A DNA stretch of 64,000 bases, taken from NCBI RefSeq assembly GCF_031729055.1, contig NZ_JAVMIP010000007.1, positions 1 through 64,000 on the forward strand, written 5' to 3'. Source of the stretch: Pseudocalidococcus azoricus BACA0444. GTDB taxonomy: Bacteria > Cyanobacteriota > Cyanobacteriia > Thermosynechococcales > Thermosynechococcaceae. The translations under genes and the position numbers were made by a program. A model generated the notes under the pieces. That model was given only the letters and a program-made list of their open reading frames with translations, was not told the DNA's origin and made no database searches. Shown in pieces: positions 28,156 through 37,674 of the stretch (position 1 is its first letter; each line of letters starts with the position of its first letter).

Positions 28156-29577
28156 TCAGGGTGAAAGTAATAAAAGCCCAATGAATGAACCACTATTCCA
28201 AATCCCGTGGAGTAGCATTGAGGCGAGTAAATTTCCGGAACGCCAATAAACATAGCCCAAAATAGTCCCCAAAACCGCCAGAGGTAGTAAATCTGCGGCA
28301 TTCAAATGGGCAATGGCAAACAGGCCGCCACTGGTTAGCATGGCTGTGACTGGTCGCATACTCGGCAGCAGCGAGGGCAATAAAAAACCACGAAAGAGGG
28401 TTTCCTCAAAAATTGGGGCCATGACCGCGACCATAAACCATAAAATCGCAAAACTACGGTAATCATGACTGGCTAGGATCACTTCCAATAGGGGATTCCC
28501 ACCGCCTTGATTGTGAAGGAGTTGTTGGCTGAATACAGACGTTAACAGCACTAGGGGCAGCGCAACAAAATAAGCCCCGAAACTCCAGGCCCACCACCGG
28601 TTTTTTCCCGAAAACGAAAGCCACTGGAAAATGGGTTGGGGGTATTGCTGCCAGGTGTAAATCAGGATGCCAAACCCAGCTACCATCATCAAACTATAGG
28701 TAATCAGGGCATAAATGGCTTGGCCAAAGGGAGTTGCCACCAGGCCCCGGCCACCGATTAACTCTAAAACTAGGGGCACAATCAGAAAGCTGATCCCGAA
28801 AAAGGCAACAAACCAGCCCACCATCACGGCTAATGTGGTTTCTGATGACCAGGGAATATCTAGATTGAGATGCGGTAAAACTTGCTCCCGATGCCGATAT
28901 TGGTTAATCCCCCAGACAACTAATAAAATGATCCCCAACACACTCCCAGCTAAGGGCAGCACCGCCACTAAAGCCAAACGAATGACTGCGGCCTGGGCCA
29001 ACTCTTGTCCGGTTTGCTGGAGGGTGTTCAGTTGGGCAGTGTTATTTTCAACTTGATAGAGTCTTTGGCGGGCCTGGGTTTGAAACCAGCCTGTGAGATG
29101 GGTTGTGATCAGGGCCTCGGCCTGGGGCGTGATAATCGGCGGGGTTTGCCAGAGTTGCTGAAGGGTTTGGGCCAGTTGCCGATCTGAGTCTGGGCCAGTT
29201 GCCGCCACCAGTTCCCAGGTTTGAGGAGCCAGAGTTGATGTCTTAGCTCCAACGGCCTCCAGGATCCCCAAATTCAGTTGAGCTTGGCTGATCTGCTGGG
29301 ACTGTTGGGCTGTGGGGGTGGGAAGTTCACGCAGGGATTGAATGGTTTTTTCATAGGCCTGGCGAGCATCGGCCTGGGGATCACGACCTAAGAGAGCTTG
29401 GGCCTGGGGATACTCTTGAAATCCCGACCATTCACTGGCCTGGAGAACAAGATTAGTTTGATAGAGGCTAATCTGTCCTTGGACTTGGGGTTCAGTCAGA
29501 CTACTGAGTAATTCTGCGGAGACTAAAAAGACAACAATGGCCGTTAATGCCACCAACAAAATTCGTTTCAAAGACAT
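28156..29577 (-). CDS. CPBP family intramembrane metalloprotease with N-terminal extracytoplasmic domain
   Basis: The 473-residue protein starts with a signal-anchor helix (KRILLVALTAIVVFLVSAELL), followed by about 190 residues of helical, Gln-rich soluble sequence. A second transmembrane helix and a multispan C-terminal half carry the CPBP motif EETLFRGFLLPSLL (Glu391, Glu392, Arg396), the HLNAADLLPL region and HGIWNSGSF with the conserved His. The large N-terminal domain is typical of a cyanobacterial and plant-chloroplast-like subgroup. The substrate is unknown. It is one of two family members in the window. Confidence 0.82.
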   Translation of the reverse strand: MSLKRILLVALTAIVVFLVSAELLSSLTEPQVQGQISLYQTNLVLQASEWSGFQEYPQAQALLGRDPQADARQAYEKTIQSLRELPTPTAQQSQQISQAQLNLGILEAVGAKTSTLAPQTWELVAATGPDSDRQLAQTLQQLWQTPPIITPQAEALITTHLTGWFQTQARQRLYQVENNTAQLNTLQQTGQELAQAAVIRLALVAVLPLAGSVLGIILLVVWGINQYRHREQVLPHLNLDIPWSSETTLAVMVGWFVAFFGISFLIVPLVLELIGGRGLVATPFGQAIYALITYSLMMVAGFGILIYTWQQYPQPIFQWLSFSGKNRWWAWSFGAYFVALPLVLLTSVFSQQLLHNQGGGNPLLEVILASHDYRSFAILWFMVAVMAPIFEETLFRGFLLPSLLPSMRPVTAMLTSGGLFAIAHLNAADLLPLAVLGTILGYVYWRSGNLLASMLLHGIWNSGSFIGLLLLSP

Positions 29578-29610
29578 AAACCCTTCAACCGCAGATGTTG
29601 CTCTCCTAGC

Positions 29611-30486
29611 TTAACTGGCCGGTGTTGGGGGAACTGTCATCGAAACGTGAGAGAGATGAATCGCTGTCAAATCAACTTTTTCAACATAAGGGTAATAGCC
29701 CAACCAACGACTGGCTAAATGGGCGAATTGTTCAGGATTACCACTGACTGCAAACTTAGCGGTTCCCCTCTCTCGCCGATACTGACGCAAACCCAATAGT
29801 TCTAGCTCTTGAATCGCGGCTTGAGCCACGGCCTGGGCGGGATCAATTTGCCTAACTTGGGGGGGCAGGAGAGGGGTAATCACATCGGCAATATGGGGAT
29901 AATGGGTACAGCCATAGATGAGAGTATCCAGGCCAAACTCAATTAGCGGTTCTAAATAGGCCTGGGCCACTTGCCGGAGATAGGGATCCTGACAGCGATT
30001 TTGCTCAATCAGGGGAACAAACTCCGGGCAGGCCACTTGACAAACCTGAATCGTGGGCTTTTGCTCTTGGAGGGCCTGGGGATAACTTTGACTGTTCACG
30101 GTCGCCGAGGTGGCCATAATCCCAATGCGTTTCCCTTTTTTAACGGCCACTTGGGCAGCGGGCAAAATTAAACCAATAATCGGAAAATCAAATTCACGGC
30201 GCACTTGCTCAAGGGCTAAGGCTGAACTGGTATTACAGGCCATCACCCCTAGCTTCACCCCTGACTGCTGCATCCAGGCCAGGATTTGGCGGACAAAGGT
30301 AATAATTTCTGCCGCCGACCGTTCCCCGTAAGGCAAGTGAGCCGTATCGCCAAAGTATAAAAACGATTCATGGGGTAACTGGGCCTGTAAGGCTTTCAAC
30401 ACCGTCAGTCCACCCAGGCCACTGTCAAACACACCAATCCAACCGGCCGAAATGTTCCGATAGGACGACCTACGCCAATTATTCAC
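29611..30486 (-). CDS. murI: Glutamate racemase
   Basis: MurI supplies D-glutamate for peptidoglycan. The 291-residue product has the substrate-binding GVFDSGLGGLTVLK (18-31, with Asp21 and Ser22), YFGDTAHLPYG (45-54), the first catalytic Cys84 in MACNTSSA and the second Cys193 with His195 in IYGCTHYPHI. All are diagnostic. The start is a GTG at 30486, about 16 codons upstream of the first conserved residue. The leader just upstream contains GAGG-rich sequence suitable as ribosome binding sites and an 11-base perfect complement of the small-RNA Yfr1 core. Confidence 0.94.
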   Translation of the reverse strand: MNNWRRSSYRNISAGWIGVFDSGLGGLTVLKALQAQLPHESFLYFGDTAHLPYGERSAAEIITFVRQILAWMQQSGVKLGVMACNTSSALALEQVRREFDFPIIGLILPAAQVAVKKGKRIGIMATSATVNSQSYPQALQEQKPTIQVCQVACPEFVPLIEQNRCQDPYLRQVAQAYLEPLIEFGLDTLIYGCTHYPHIADVITPLLPPQVRQIDPAQAVAQAAIQELELLGLRQYRRERGTAKFAVSGNPEQFAHLASRWLGYYPYVEKVDLTAIHLSHVSMTVPPTPAS

Positions 30487-30499
30487 TCCGAAACCTCGT

Positions 30500-30510
30500 A
30501 CTCCTCACAC
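30500..30510 (-). promoter_or_regulatory. Candidate Yfr1 target site in the murI leader
   Basis: On the minus strand the murI leader reads GUGUGAGGAGU, exactly complementary to ACUCCUCACAC, the ultraconserved unpaired core of the cyanobacterial small RNA Yfr1. It lies about 14-24 nt before the GTG start and covers a purine-rich stretch. On the plus strand the 11-mer is not flanked by the two hairpins expected of Yfr1 itself, so a target site is the better reading. Confidence 0.3.
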
Positions 30511-30657
30511 AAGAAACGCCACTAAATCCAATCCCGACAATAGATAAAAGGCTATGGCTAGAGCGGATTCAATATTGGCATAGGGACAGTTTAGCAACCT
30601 CATCGTATTTAATTAAGAGTCCAAGTAACAAACAATACATCTCTTTTTTCATGTCCA

Positions 30658-32139
30658 TTAACGTAAATGGTTTAAGCTTTCGACTTCCCGCGTAAATAAG
30701 TCCGTAATCAGGCTCATTACCGTGCGTTTACGAATTTTGATATTGGCACTCACCGCCATCCCTGACTGCAAGGGAATCTGTTTATCGTTAATTTTCAAAT
30801 ATTGCTGATCCAACTTGATCCGGGCCGGAAAGCTATAAAAATTTCGCTCTGGGGTCGGGGGGAGGGCATCGGCCGCAATCCCAATCAACTCCCCCTTAAT
30901 ATCGCCAAACTCACTGAAGGGAAAGGAATCGATCCGCACATCTGCCCGCATCCCTGAATTCACAAAGCCAATATCTCGATTGGTAATATACACCTCGGCC
31001 ACCAGAGCATCTTTCGGGACAACCTTGAGCATGGGCTTATCCGGTGTCACCACAAAGCCAGGGGAATGGGCCTGAAGATCAAAGACTGTCCCCGCTACTG
31101 GAGCGCGCACCGTTTGATAATTTAAGCCGGTTTGGAGTTGCTTGACCTTCGCCAGAATTTCCGCCAGCTTTTTATTATTTTCTACAATCGTCCGACTAAA
31201 CTGAGTATCAATTTCGGCAATCCGTTTATCGTTTTCGGCAATGGCTCCATACAAGTCGCGGGAGACCGTTACGGTGGTATTTTTCAGTTTTTCTTTGGCT
31301 TCGGCAATGGCCACTTGGAGCCGATTCACATCCTGCTGAAACCGATCCACTTCCGCCAGGCCCCGCTGCACTTCTTGAACTTGGCGTAAATATTGAACCC
31401 GCGCAATCGCCCCCTCCTTCGCAACAGGTTCTAAATCGTCCAAGATAGTTTGATTCACCTTAAGAATATCCCGTTGACTTTTTAGCTGCCCCTGGGCCTG
31501 ATCGAGTTGTTTTTGGAGTTGGTCAATTTGCAAACGCACCGTGGCGATTCGGGAACGGGCTTCTTCCTGATTGGATTGCCAGCGAGATTGTTGCTCCGGT
31601 GTTAAGTTAACTCCTTGAGTATTCCCGGCTAATTGGGAGCGAAAGAGTTGGTTTTCTGCTAGCAGGGCCTGACGATTTTGGGCGAGAAGACGCATCGTGG
31701 CGGGAATGGTGGCTGGGGCCTGGGATTTACTTCCGGTAAGCTGTTGTTGATAAAACTGATTTTCCTGTTGCAGGGCCTGGCGCAAACTTAACTGGGAGGC
31801 TAACTCTGATTCTGATGTAGCGGGATCTAACTGAAACAGAGGTTCTCCGGCTGTGACTTGCTGGCCATTGCGGACATAAATATTGCTCAAAATGCCACTA
31901 CTAGGGGAGGCAATATCTTTGACCACACCCTCAGGTTCCAGTTGCCCCATCGCTGGCACAGCCTCCTCAATTTGGAAAAAACTCGCCCAAAGCAATAAAC
32001 TCCCACTCACCCCAACAATGCCCCAAACAATCGCCCGTGACCAAGTGGGGGCCTGCTGCAAAATTACCGGTCGGTCAAAGGTGGGAGATAAGGACGGATT
32101 AGACTTCGGTGATGGAGGTAACGAGGGCAAATCAGTCAT
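30658..32139 (-). CDS. HlyD family secretion adaptor protein
   Basis: This is the membrane-fusion subunit of a type I secretion or peptide export system. The 493-residue product has a short cytoplasmic Pro-rich N terminus, one transmembrane helix (about residues 33-53: RAIVWGIVGVSGSLLLW), a lipoyl-like half-motif (GILSNIYVRNGQQVTAGEPL), long coiled coils (about 130-330, Gln- and Leu-rich) and the second lipoyl half (VRAPVAGTVFDLQAHSPG). A beta-barrel domain follows with VAEVYITNRDIGFVNSG. It starts 4 bp after the stop of the HetC-like exporter gene, so the two are one operon and almost certainly one complex. Confidence 0.88.
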   Translation of the reverse strand: MTDLPSLPPSPKSNPSLSPTFDRPVILQQAPTWSRAIVWGIVGVSGSLLLWASFFQIEEAVPAMGQLEPEGVVKDIASPSSGILSNIYVRNGQQVTAGEPLFQLDPATSESELASQLSLRQALQQENQFYQQQLTGSKSQAPATIPATMRLLAQNRQALLAENQLFRSQLAGNTQGVNLTPEQQSRWQSNQEEARSRIATVRLQIDQLQKQLDQAQGQLKSQRDILKVNQTILDDLEPVAKEGAIARVQYLRQVQEVQRGLAEVDRFQQDVNRLQVAIAEAKEKLKNTTVTVSRDLYGAIAENDKRIAEIDTQFSRTIVENNKKLAEILAKVKQLQTGLNYQTVRAPVAGTVFDLQAHSPGFVVTPDKPMLKVVPKDALVAEVYITNRDIGFVNSGMRADVRIDSFPFSEFGDIKGELIGIAADALPPTPERNFYSFPARIKLDQQYLKINDKQIPLQSGMAVSANIKIRKRTVMSLITDLFTREVESLNHLR

Positions 32140-32143
32140 AGGT

Positions 32144-35100
32144 TTATACCGCAGCAGCTTCCTGTTGTTGATAGAGGCAATAGTATTGACCCCGTAAATC
32201 CATTAATTCGGGATGGGTGCCTTGCTCGACCACACTGCCTTGATCCATCATCACAATTCGATCCGCCCCGACCAAACTCCGCAGCCGATGGGTCACGAAA
32301 AAGACCGTCCGATCCCCAAAGGTTTGACGCAGATTGGTAAAGACCGTATGTTCTGCCAAGTAATCTAAGGCACTGGTGGCTTCATCTAAAATTAACAACC
32401 TGGGGTCTTGGAGAATTACTCTGGCAATGGCAATCCGTTGACGTTGTCCCCCCGACAGGGCTGCTCCCCGTTCACCGACCCGACTGTTATAGCCCAAAGG
32501 TAAATCCATAATAAAGTCGTGGGCATAGGCGAGCTTGGCCGCGGTGACAATTTCTTCAGGAGTAGCATCGGGGCGAGCCAGGGCAATATTGTCTTGTACC
32601 GTGCCATCAAAGAGCAAACTATCCTGTAGCACCATCCCCACCTGTTGACGGAGGGAATAGAGATCCACCTTACTGACATCGTATTGATCAATGGTGATTT
32701 GCCCGCTATCAGCCTCGTAGAGACGCATTAATAATTTCATCAGGGTGCTTTTGCCGGAGCCGCTTTGACCAACAATCCCGACAAAGGTTCCTGGCTCAAC
32801 GTTCAGATGAATATGCTTGAGTTGGAGATTGCCTTTGCCTGCAAAGCTGAAACAAACATCCTGAAAGCGAATGGCTCCTTGGATGGCTGGCAGCGGAATA
32901 TTGCCCCGGTCTTCTGCCTTGACTTCTTGGGGAGAATCTAAAATGTCGCTGAGGCGTTCTAAGGAGAGGGCCGTTTCCTGGAAGTTTTGCCACAGTTGAA
33001 TCAAGCGCAGGAGGGGACTGGTGGCATAGCCAGCCAAAATCCGAAAGGCAATCAATTCTCCTAAGGTTAATTTTTGTTCGAGAACAAGATAGGCCCCGAC
33101 CCAGAGCAGGAGTAAGTTAGACAACTGACTGAGAAACCGACTCATGGAACCCGCTGTTGTCGAGGTAATCACCGCATTAAAGCCAGCGGAAACAAACCGG
33201 GAATAACGGTCTTGCCACTGCCACCGGGATTTGAGTTCAATGTTTTGGGATTTAACGGTTTGGATGCCCGTGATTACTTCCGTAAAGTAGGCCTGGGTTT
33301 CGGCATTACGCTCGGCTTTGACGCGGACTTGATTGCGAATCACGGGGGAGAAAATAAAGGTCAACAGGCCAAAAATTGGCACGGTCGCGAGGGCAATCAG
33401 GGTCAGTAACCAGCTATAGAGGATCATCACCACGATATAGATCACGGAAAAGACGGCATCTAAGACCACGGTTAGGGCTGTCCCCGTCAGAAATTGGCGA
33501 ATGTTTTCCAATTCATTGACGCGGGTGGCCAGTTCCCCCACAGGGCGACGATCAAAATATTTCAAGGGGAGGCGGAGGAGATGGTCAATAACTTGGGTGC
33601 CGAGGGTGAGGTCAATACGGTTGGTGGTATCAACAAATAAATAGGTGCGGAAACTACTCAGGAGGGCTTCAAAAATGGCCACCACGACTAAGAGAATTCC
33701 TAGGACATGGAGGGAATCGGGACTATTTTTAACCAGAACTTTGTCAATAATGACTTGAGTGACGAGGGGATTAGCCAGGCCAAAGAGTTGGACAAAGAAC
33801 GAGGCAATAAAAACTTCAATTAAAACTCGCCGATGTTTTTGAATCGCCGGCAGAAACCAGCGCCAATCAAACTTTTTCTGGGGTGTATCTCCGGTTTTTT
33901 CCAGTTGAATTAAGGAAATCGTCTCCCCATCCCAAGGAGCCAAGAAGATCGGTAACGTTTGCCGGAGTAAGCCCTGCTCAGGGGCCGCCACCACTACCCC
34001 TTGGGCGGAAATTTCATAAATCAAGAGGAGTTGATTATCCCAACAGGCCAGAAAGGGAGTCGGGACGCGTTGAATGACATTTTTCGGAACCTCCAACAGT
34101 TGCGCCCGCAGGCCCATGAGTTCGCTAATCACCCCAGCCGTTGTTAAGGAGATTTTGTTGTCCTGTTGGCCCAGTTGATTTTGGAGTACCCGGCGAATAA
34201 TATCTTTACGAAAGGGCAAATTAAAGTAGGTGGCCAACATCTCAAAACAGGCCTGGGATGCGTCTAGGGGGTCTTTTCCGGCAACAAACGGATAATTAGT
34301 GGGTGTTTGCCTGTCTGTTAATTCCGGTTCGGGTGGTTCGAGGGGGGCTTCCGGGATCATCTCCCAGGCCACTGTTGTTGCGGTCCTTGGGATAGTCGTC
34401 TGGGTAACTGAGATTTGGTTTTTTGGGGCTAAGGCTGGGGTCTGAAGCGGGCTGGGCTGGGGTAAGGCGGCAATGGGGAAGCCAAGCAGACGAACTGGGG
34501 TGCTATTGTTTTGGGGCGGGCTGGTTAGCTCTGGGGAAATCTTTTGGCCAATGTCCAGGCCTGGCCAGCTTCCACTACTGAGCAACCAGCGATAATCCGG
34601 CTCCAGTTGCAGGGGCATCGGAGGTTGGGAGGTCGTAGCCGGAATAATTTTGAGTTGGGCCTGGGGATAAATTTCCGTCAGCAGATGGCGCAGTTGGTAA
34701 GGTTCCAAGGCCTGGGGCCCCAAAGCATAGCCCAATAGTTCATAAACCTCGGCTAAACTTGCCCGCTTCCGATAGTACTGATCTAAATGGGGTTCCTGGG
34801 CTAACCAGGCCAAAAATTCTCCCCCTGTCAAGACCAAGGCAATCGTATCCGTGGAGGCAATCGCCCCCTCACAGCCATGTTGTCGCACCAGGCCACTCCA
34901 GCCCACCGCCTCTCCCGGTTGGAGCATTTTCAGTGTTGGCGGTACATCTTGGTTTTGGTCTCGCCCCAGCAGCCGGACTTGTCCCTGAAAAATCAGGTAG
35001 AACTGGCTGGGAAGCTTATTCGGGGCCAACATTCCCCGGCCCATCGGAAACCGCTGCGGTTGAAACTGCTGGGACAAGGCCAACTGAGTTGCGGCTGAGA

Positions 35101-35167
35101 GTTCCCCAAAGGGCGGGGTGTGGGCTAAAAATTCTTGGACAGCACTTTTGAGATCAAAGGTATTCAT
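32144..35167 (-). CDS. HetC-like peptidase-domain ABC exporter with cyclic-nucleotide-binding domain
   Basis: The 1007-residue protein combines four parts. An N-terminal cNMP-binding-like domain spans about residues 15-130 (QLALSQQFQPQRFPMG, GQVRLLGRDQN). A Pro-rich linker follows, then a C39-like peptidase domain near 295-420 in which DASQACFEML stands where active C39 enzymes have a D-C-G-x-x-C motif: the catalytic Cys position is Ala. A six-helix ABC transmembrane domain and an ATPase domain complete it, with Walker A GQSGSGKST, signature ALSGGQRQRIAIAR and Walker B LLILDEATSALD. The architecture is that of cyanobacterial HetC-like exporters. The ATG is chosen at 35167 because it overlaps the upstream stop as ATGA; the open frame extends 23 codons further upstream. 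Confidence 0.88.
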   Translation of the reverse strand: MNTFDLKSAVQEFLAHTPPFGELSAATQLALSQQFQPQRFPMGRGMLAPNKLPSQFYLIFQGQVRLLGRDQNQDVPPTLKMLQPGEAVGWSGLVRQHGCEGAIASTDTIALVLTGGEFLAWLAQEPHLDQYYRKRASLAEVYELLGYALGPQALEPYQLRHLLTEIYPQAQLKIIPATTSQPPMPLQLEPDYRWLLSSGSWPGLDIGQKISPELTSPPQNNSTPVRLLGFPIAALPQPSPLQTPALAPKNQISVTQTTIPRTATTVAWEMIPEAPLEPPEPELTDRQTPTNYPFVAGKDPLDASQACFEMLATYFNLPFRKDIIRRVLQNQLGQQDNKISLTTAGVISELMGLRAQLLEVPKNVIQRVPTPFLACWDNQLLLIYEISAQGVVVAAPEQGLLRQTLPIFLAPWDGETISLIQLEKTGDTPQKKFDWRWFLPAIQKHRRVLIEVFIASFFVQLFGLANPLVTQVIIDKVLVKNSPDSLHVLGILLVVVAIFEALLSSFRTYLFVDTTNRIDLTLGTQVIDHLLRLPLKYFDRRPVGELATRVNELENIRQFLTGTALTVVLDAVFSVIYIVVMILYSWLLTLIALATVPIFGLLTFIFSPVIRNQVRVKAERNAETQAYFTEVITGIQTVKSQNIELKSRWQWQDRYSRFVSAGFNAVITSTTAGSMSRFLSQLSNLLLLWVGAYLVLEQKLTLGELIAFRILAGYATSPLLRLIQLWQNFQETALSLERLSDILDSPQEVKAEDRGNIPLPAIQGAIRFQDVCFSFAGKGNLQLKHIHLNVEPGTFVGIVGQSGSGKSTLMKLLMRLYEADSGQITIDQYDVSKVDLYSLRQQVGMVLQDSLLFDGTVQDNIALARPDATPEEIVTAAKLAYAHDFIMDLPLGYNSRVGERGAALSGGQRQRIAIARVILQDPRLLILDEATSALDYLAEHTVFTNLRQTFGDRTVFFVTHRLRSLVGADRIVMMDQGSVVEQGTHPELMDLRGQYYCLYQQQEAAAV

Positions 35168-35904
35168 GGCGTGACTGGGGCCGAGATATTTACCGTGAGG
35201 GCCTGGGTCTGAGCTTGGAGCCAGCGTTGCCAACATTGTTGCAGTAGCCGTTGCCGCATCCCCTCGTCCAGTTGGGCCGGCATCACTTTCTCGGGGCGGA
35301 CAATCACAATCCAGTCTCCTAGACGTGTGGGTGGCAAGACTTTACCTAGGGGCGAGGTGGCTAACATTTGGACTAATTGGGGATGTAAGGTTCTCGCTTC
35401 TACCGGCCCCACTAAGCCCCCAGATTCCTGTTCTGCTCCCTGGGAATACTGACGGGCCACATCCGCAAAGTTGGTTTCCCCTTCCTTAATCCGAAAATAA
35501 AGTTCCTGAGCTAGTTCTGGGTTATTGGTTCTTAAGAGTGAGTAAACAAAGCGATCATACTGTTGCTTGGTTCGCATAAATTCTTGATCAATTCCCTGTC
35601 CCCAAGTTGCTTGTTTATATTTTTCAATTTTCCCCAGTTGGTAGGCCCGCTGCTGAAACTGCTCTGGGGAGATGCGATAGAGTTGGCAATACTGCTCTTC
35701 TGCTGCTGGGGTCGTAATTTGTTGACTTTGGCGAAAGTGATTAAGGGATTGCTGGGCTTCTTCGGGGGTGAGGGTAATGTCCTGGAGGGCCTGGTCAATG
35801 GTGAATTCTTCCAGAAATTGGGGGAGCAATTGATACTGAGTTAGATAATGGATCAGTTCATCACCAGAAATCGAGGTTACGCCGATCTGGATAGTTTGAC
35901 TCAT
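35164..35904 (-). CDS. Parvulin-like peptidylprolyl isomerase
   Basis: The product is about 246 residues from the ATG at MSQTIQIGV. The N-terminal half is helical (SurA/PrsA-N-like). The parvulin (rotamase) region is in the second half, with EGETNFADVARQYSQG, SGGLVGPVEARTLHP and LGDWIVIVRPEKVMPA. There is no signal peptide, so it probably acts in the cytoplasm, perhaps keeping the export substrate unfolded. It is the first gene of the export operon and is coupled to the exporter through an ATGA overlap. Parvulin-like proteins encoded beside HetC-like exporters and HlyD adaptors are known in cyanobacteria, which supports a function in secretion. Confidence 0.8.
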   Translation of the reverse strand: MSQTIQIGVTSISGDELIHYLTQYQLLPQFLEEFTIDQALQDITLTPEEAQQSLNHFRQSQQITTPAAEEQYCQLYRISPEQFQQRAYQLGKIEKYKQATWGQGIDQEFMRTKQQYDRFVYSLLRTNNPELAQELYFRIKEGETNFADVARQYSQGAEQESGGLVGPVEARTLHPQLVQMLATSPLGKVLPPTRLGDWIVIVRPEKVMPAQLDEGMRQRLLQQCWQRWLQAQTQALTVNISAPVTP

Positions 35905-36458
35905 TTGGAACAGCACAGTTAATCAGGGGTCTAAATGTACCACTATCCTAAGATGTATCTTTAATTACCACAAGATAATTAATCATCTCTTAACCTGCTA
36001 GCGGCTCTAGGTCAGGGAGGGGATATTCCACAGCGATCACCAGAGTTCACCAGGCCTGGATCTTGAATTTGTACATCACAGTAATATTCTCATTCCCTGG
36101 ATAACACTAAAGAGAGGCTAGTTTGCAGATAGCAAGTTAGTTATTTATACCTAATTGAGATATCTGCCATCAGTAAAGACCTTGACGATTACTGACTTCA
36201 GGCTGCACTTACTTAACTGAATTTTGCTTAACTGAATTTTGTCAACAAAATGATGTAACGCAATGTGAATTTTAATTCTGCCGTATCTTTGATTAAATTG
36301 GGTAATCCCAGAGTAGGTAATGAATTTAGCCATTGCTGATCGTAATGCATGGGGTTGAGAAATCTTAATTCATGCTTAAATATCGTTCAAAATCTGGCTA
36401 AGTCAGCAATGTTATTTCTAGTATTGATCGTATCTGCACCCGCTGCGAGGATTCAGCA
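35905..36458. other. ~550-bp intergenic region
   Basis: This divergent region upstream of the export operon holds its promoter and the leader of the next plus-strand gene. It contains an intergenic CCAGGCCTGG at 36050-36059, and a tandem duplication of CTTAACTGAATTTTG around 36211-36240. A 60-codon minus-strand frame (36151-36333) crosses the tandem repeat and does not look like a real protein. No RNA gene was recognised. Confidence 0.4.
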
Positions 36459-36848
36459 TTGGATTTATTAAGTCAACAAATAGCGGCCCTGAGCAGCAAA
36501 ATTGATTCGTTGTATGTCATTGTTGAGCAACTGAATCAAAAGCTATCCCTGGCCATCAATGAAGGTAAAATCAAGCCCAGTATCGTCATTGCAGAAATCA
36601 TGCCAGACTGTGATGAAACGGCTGATTGGGTTGGGGGAACTGCCCAGGCCTTTGCCTCTCCTGTCCATACCAGTCTTGAGCATAAAGATATTTTGAGTGA
36701 CGATGAGCCTCACAACTTCCGCAGCTACAGTGGTGAACGTTACATGACCAACGAGGTACAAATTCAACGCCTGACCGCCCAACTCACCGCGGCTTATAAC
36801 CAAATTGCGGCCTTAGAAGAACGTCTCCTGGCCCACCACAGCCGTTAG
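36459..36848 (+). CDS. Small coiled-coil protein of unknown function
   Basis: The 129-residue acidic protein starts at a TTG. Its N terminus, LLSQQIAALSSKIDSLYVI, and its C terminus, IQRLTAQLTAAYNQIAAL, have heptad patterns, with a polar disordered-looking centre (about residues 50-95). No catalytic motif was recognised. It is followed by ndhN 174 bp downstream. The codon composition matches the neighbouring core genes, so it is probably a conserved lineage-specific protein. Confidence 0.55.
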   Translation: MDLLSQQIAALSSKIDSLYVIVEQLNQKLSLAINEGKIKPSIVIAEIMPDCDETADWVGGTAQAFASPVHTSLEHKDILSDDEPHNFRSYSGERYMTNEVQIQRLTAQLTAAYNQIAALEERLLAHHSR

Positions 36849-37022
36849 GATTGCTTGACTCCAGAGAATGGCGGCGGGGAAGCGGCTTTGATAGGAATTT
36901 CTTAAGCCTAAGCTGCAATTTTTTTAATCACCGGATCTACAAAAACCCGAAGCGAGGCCTGGTATATTGTTGGCAGCAGTGCGTGTGTTTACACCATCAT
37001 CACAACAATTTGGGTAGGGGTT

Positions 37023-37478
37023 ATGGGCTTATTGTTAGCAGGTAATCAGTTTGTCCGAGATCTAGACCAGGCCGGGGCCTTGGCCATGTATGTTCCCCCA
37101 GAAGGTGGGTTTGAAGGACGTTACCAACGCCGATTGCGGACTGCTGGCTACCCCACTCTGCATTTGTCAGCCCCAGGCCTGGGAGATTTATCTGCCTATC
37201 TCACCCAAGTTCACGGCATCCGTCCGGCCCACACAGGGAAAGAAAATATTCGGGTCTATTTCCGTCCTCCCCTGGTCACCTATCATCTGGAAAACTTACC
37301 TCCCCAGGCCAAGGGACTCGCGCTCTGGTTAATTGACGGCAAAAAGCTATCTCGCCAAGAACTAGCCTACTTGTCACTGTTAACTCAGCAGGAACCCCGC
37401 TTAAAAATCGTTGTTGAAGTTGGTGGGGCCCGGGACGTTCAATGGCAACCCTTGAGTACTATTGCCCAAGCGGCTTAA
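37023..37478 (+). CDS. ndhN: NAD(P)H-quinone oxidoreductase subunit N
   Basis: NdhN is one of the oxygenic-photosynthesis-specific subunits of cyanobacterial NDH-1, which takes part in respiration, cyclic electron flow and CO2 uptake at the thylakoid membrane. The 151-residue protein carries the family signature VPPEGGFEGRYQRRLRTAGY, HLSAPGLGDLSAYL, VHGIRPAHTGKE and VYFRPPLVTYHLENLPP. The start is an ATG with GGGTAGGGGTT upstream as a weak ribosome binding site. The gene stands alone between two unknown small genes. Confidence 0.95.
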   Translation: MGLLLAGNQFVRDLDQAGALAMYVPPEGGFEGRYQRRLRTAGYPTLHLSAPGLGDLSAYLTQVHGIRPAHTGKENIRVYFRPPLVTYHLENLPPQAKGLALWLIDGKKLSRQELAYLSLLTQQEPRLKIVVEVGGARDVQWQPLSTIAQAA

Positions 37479-37674
37479 ACATTTTTGCAACTGATGATTG
37501 AGGCTGGTACTTCTGGCCTGGGCAGATCTAGAACCGATAGCTCAGGAAATTTCTAGGGGCTTTTGATGGCGCACTGGGCTACCTGACGATCATTCAAGGT
37601 TTTGCTGCTGATGCTGATGCGAGTTTTGGCATCTACAAGTCCGCCTGTTCCGCCAAAGCTGCCATCCCGCTTCC

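Noticed and set aside
30490..30560. A Yfr1 RNA gene on the plus strand
   Set aside because: The 11-base core is present, but the flanking hairpins and a T-run terminator are missing, so an antisense target site on the minus strand is the better reading.
36151..36333. 60-codon minus-strand frame with a KIQLSKIQLSK repeat
   Set aside because: The repeat comes from a local tandem duplication, and the rest shows no protein-like pattern or ribosome binding site.
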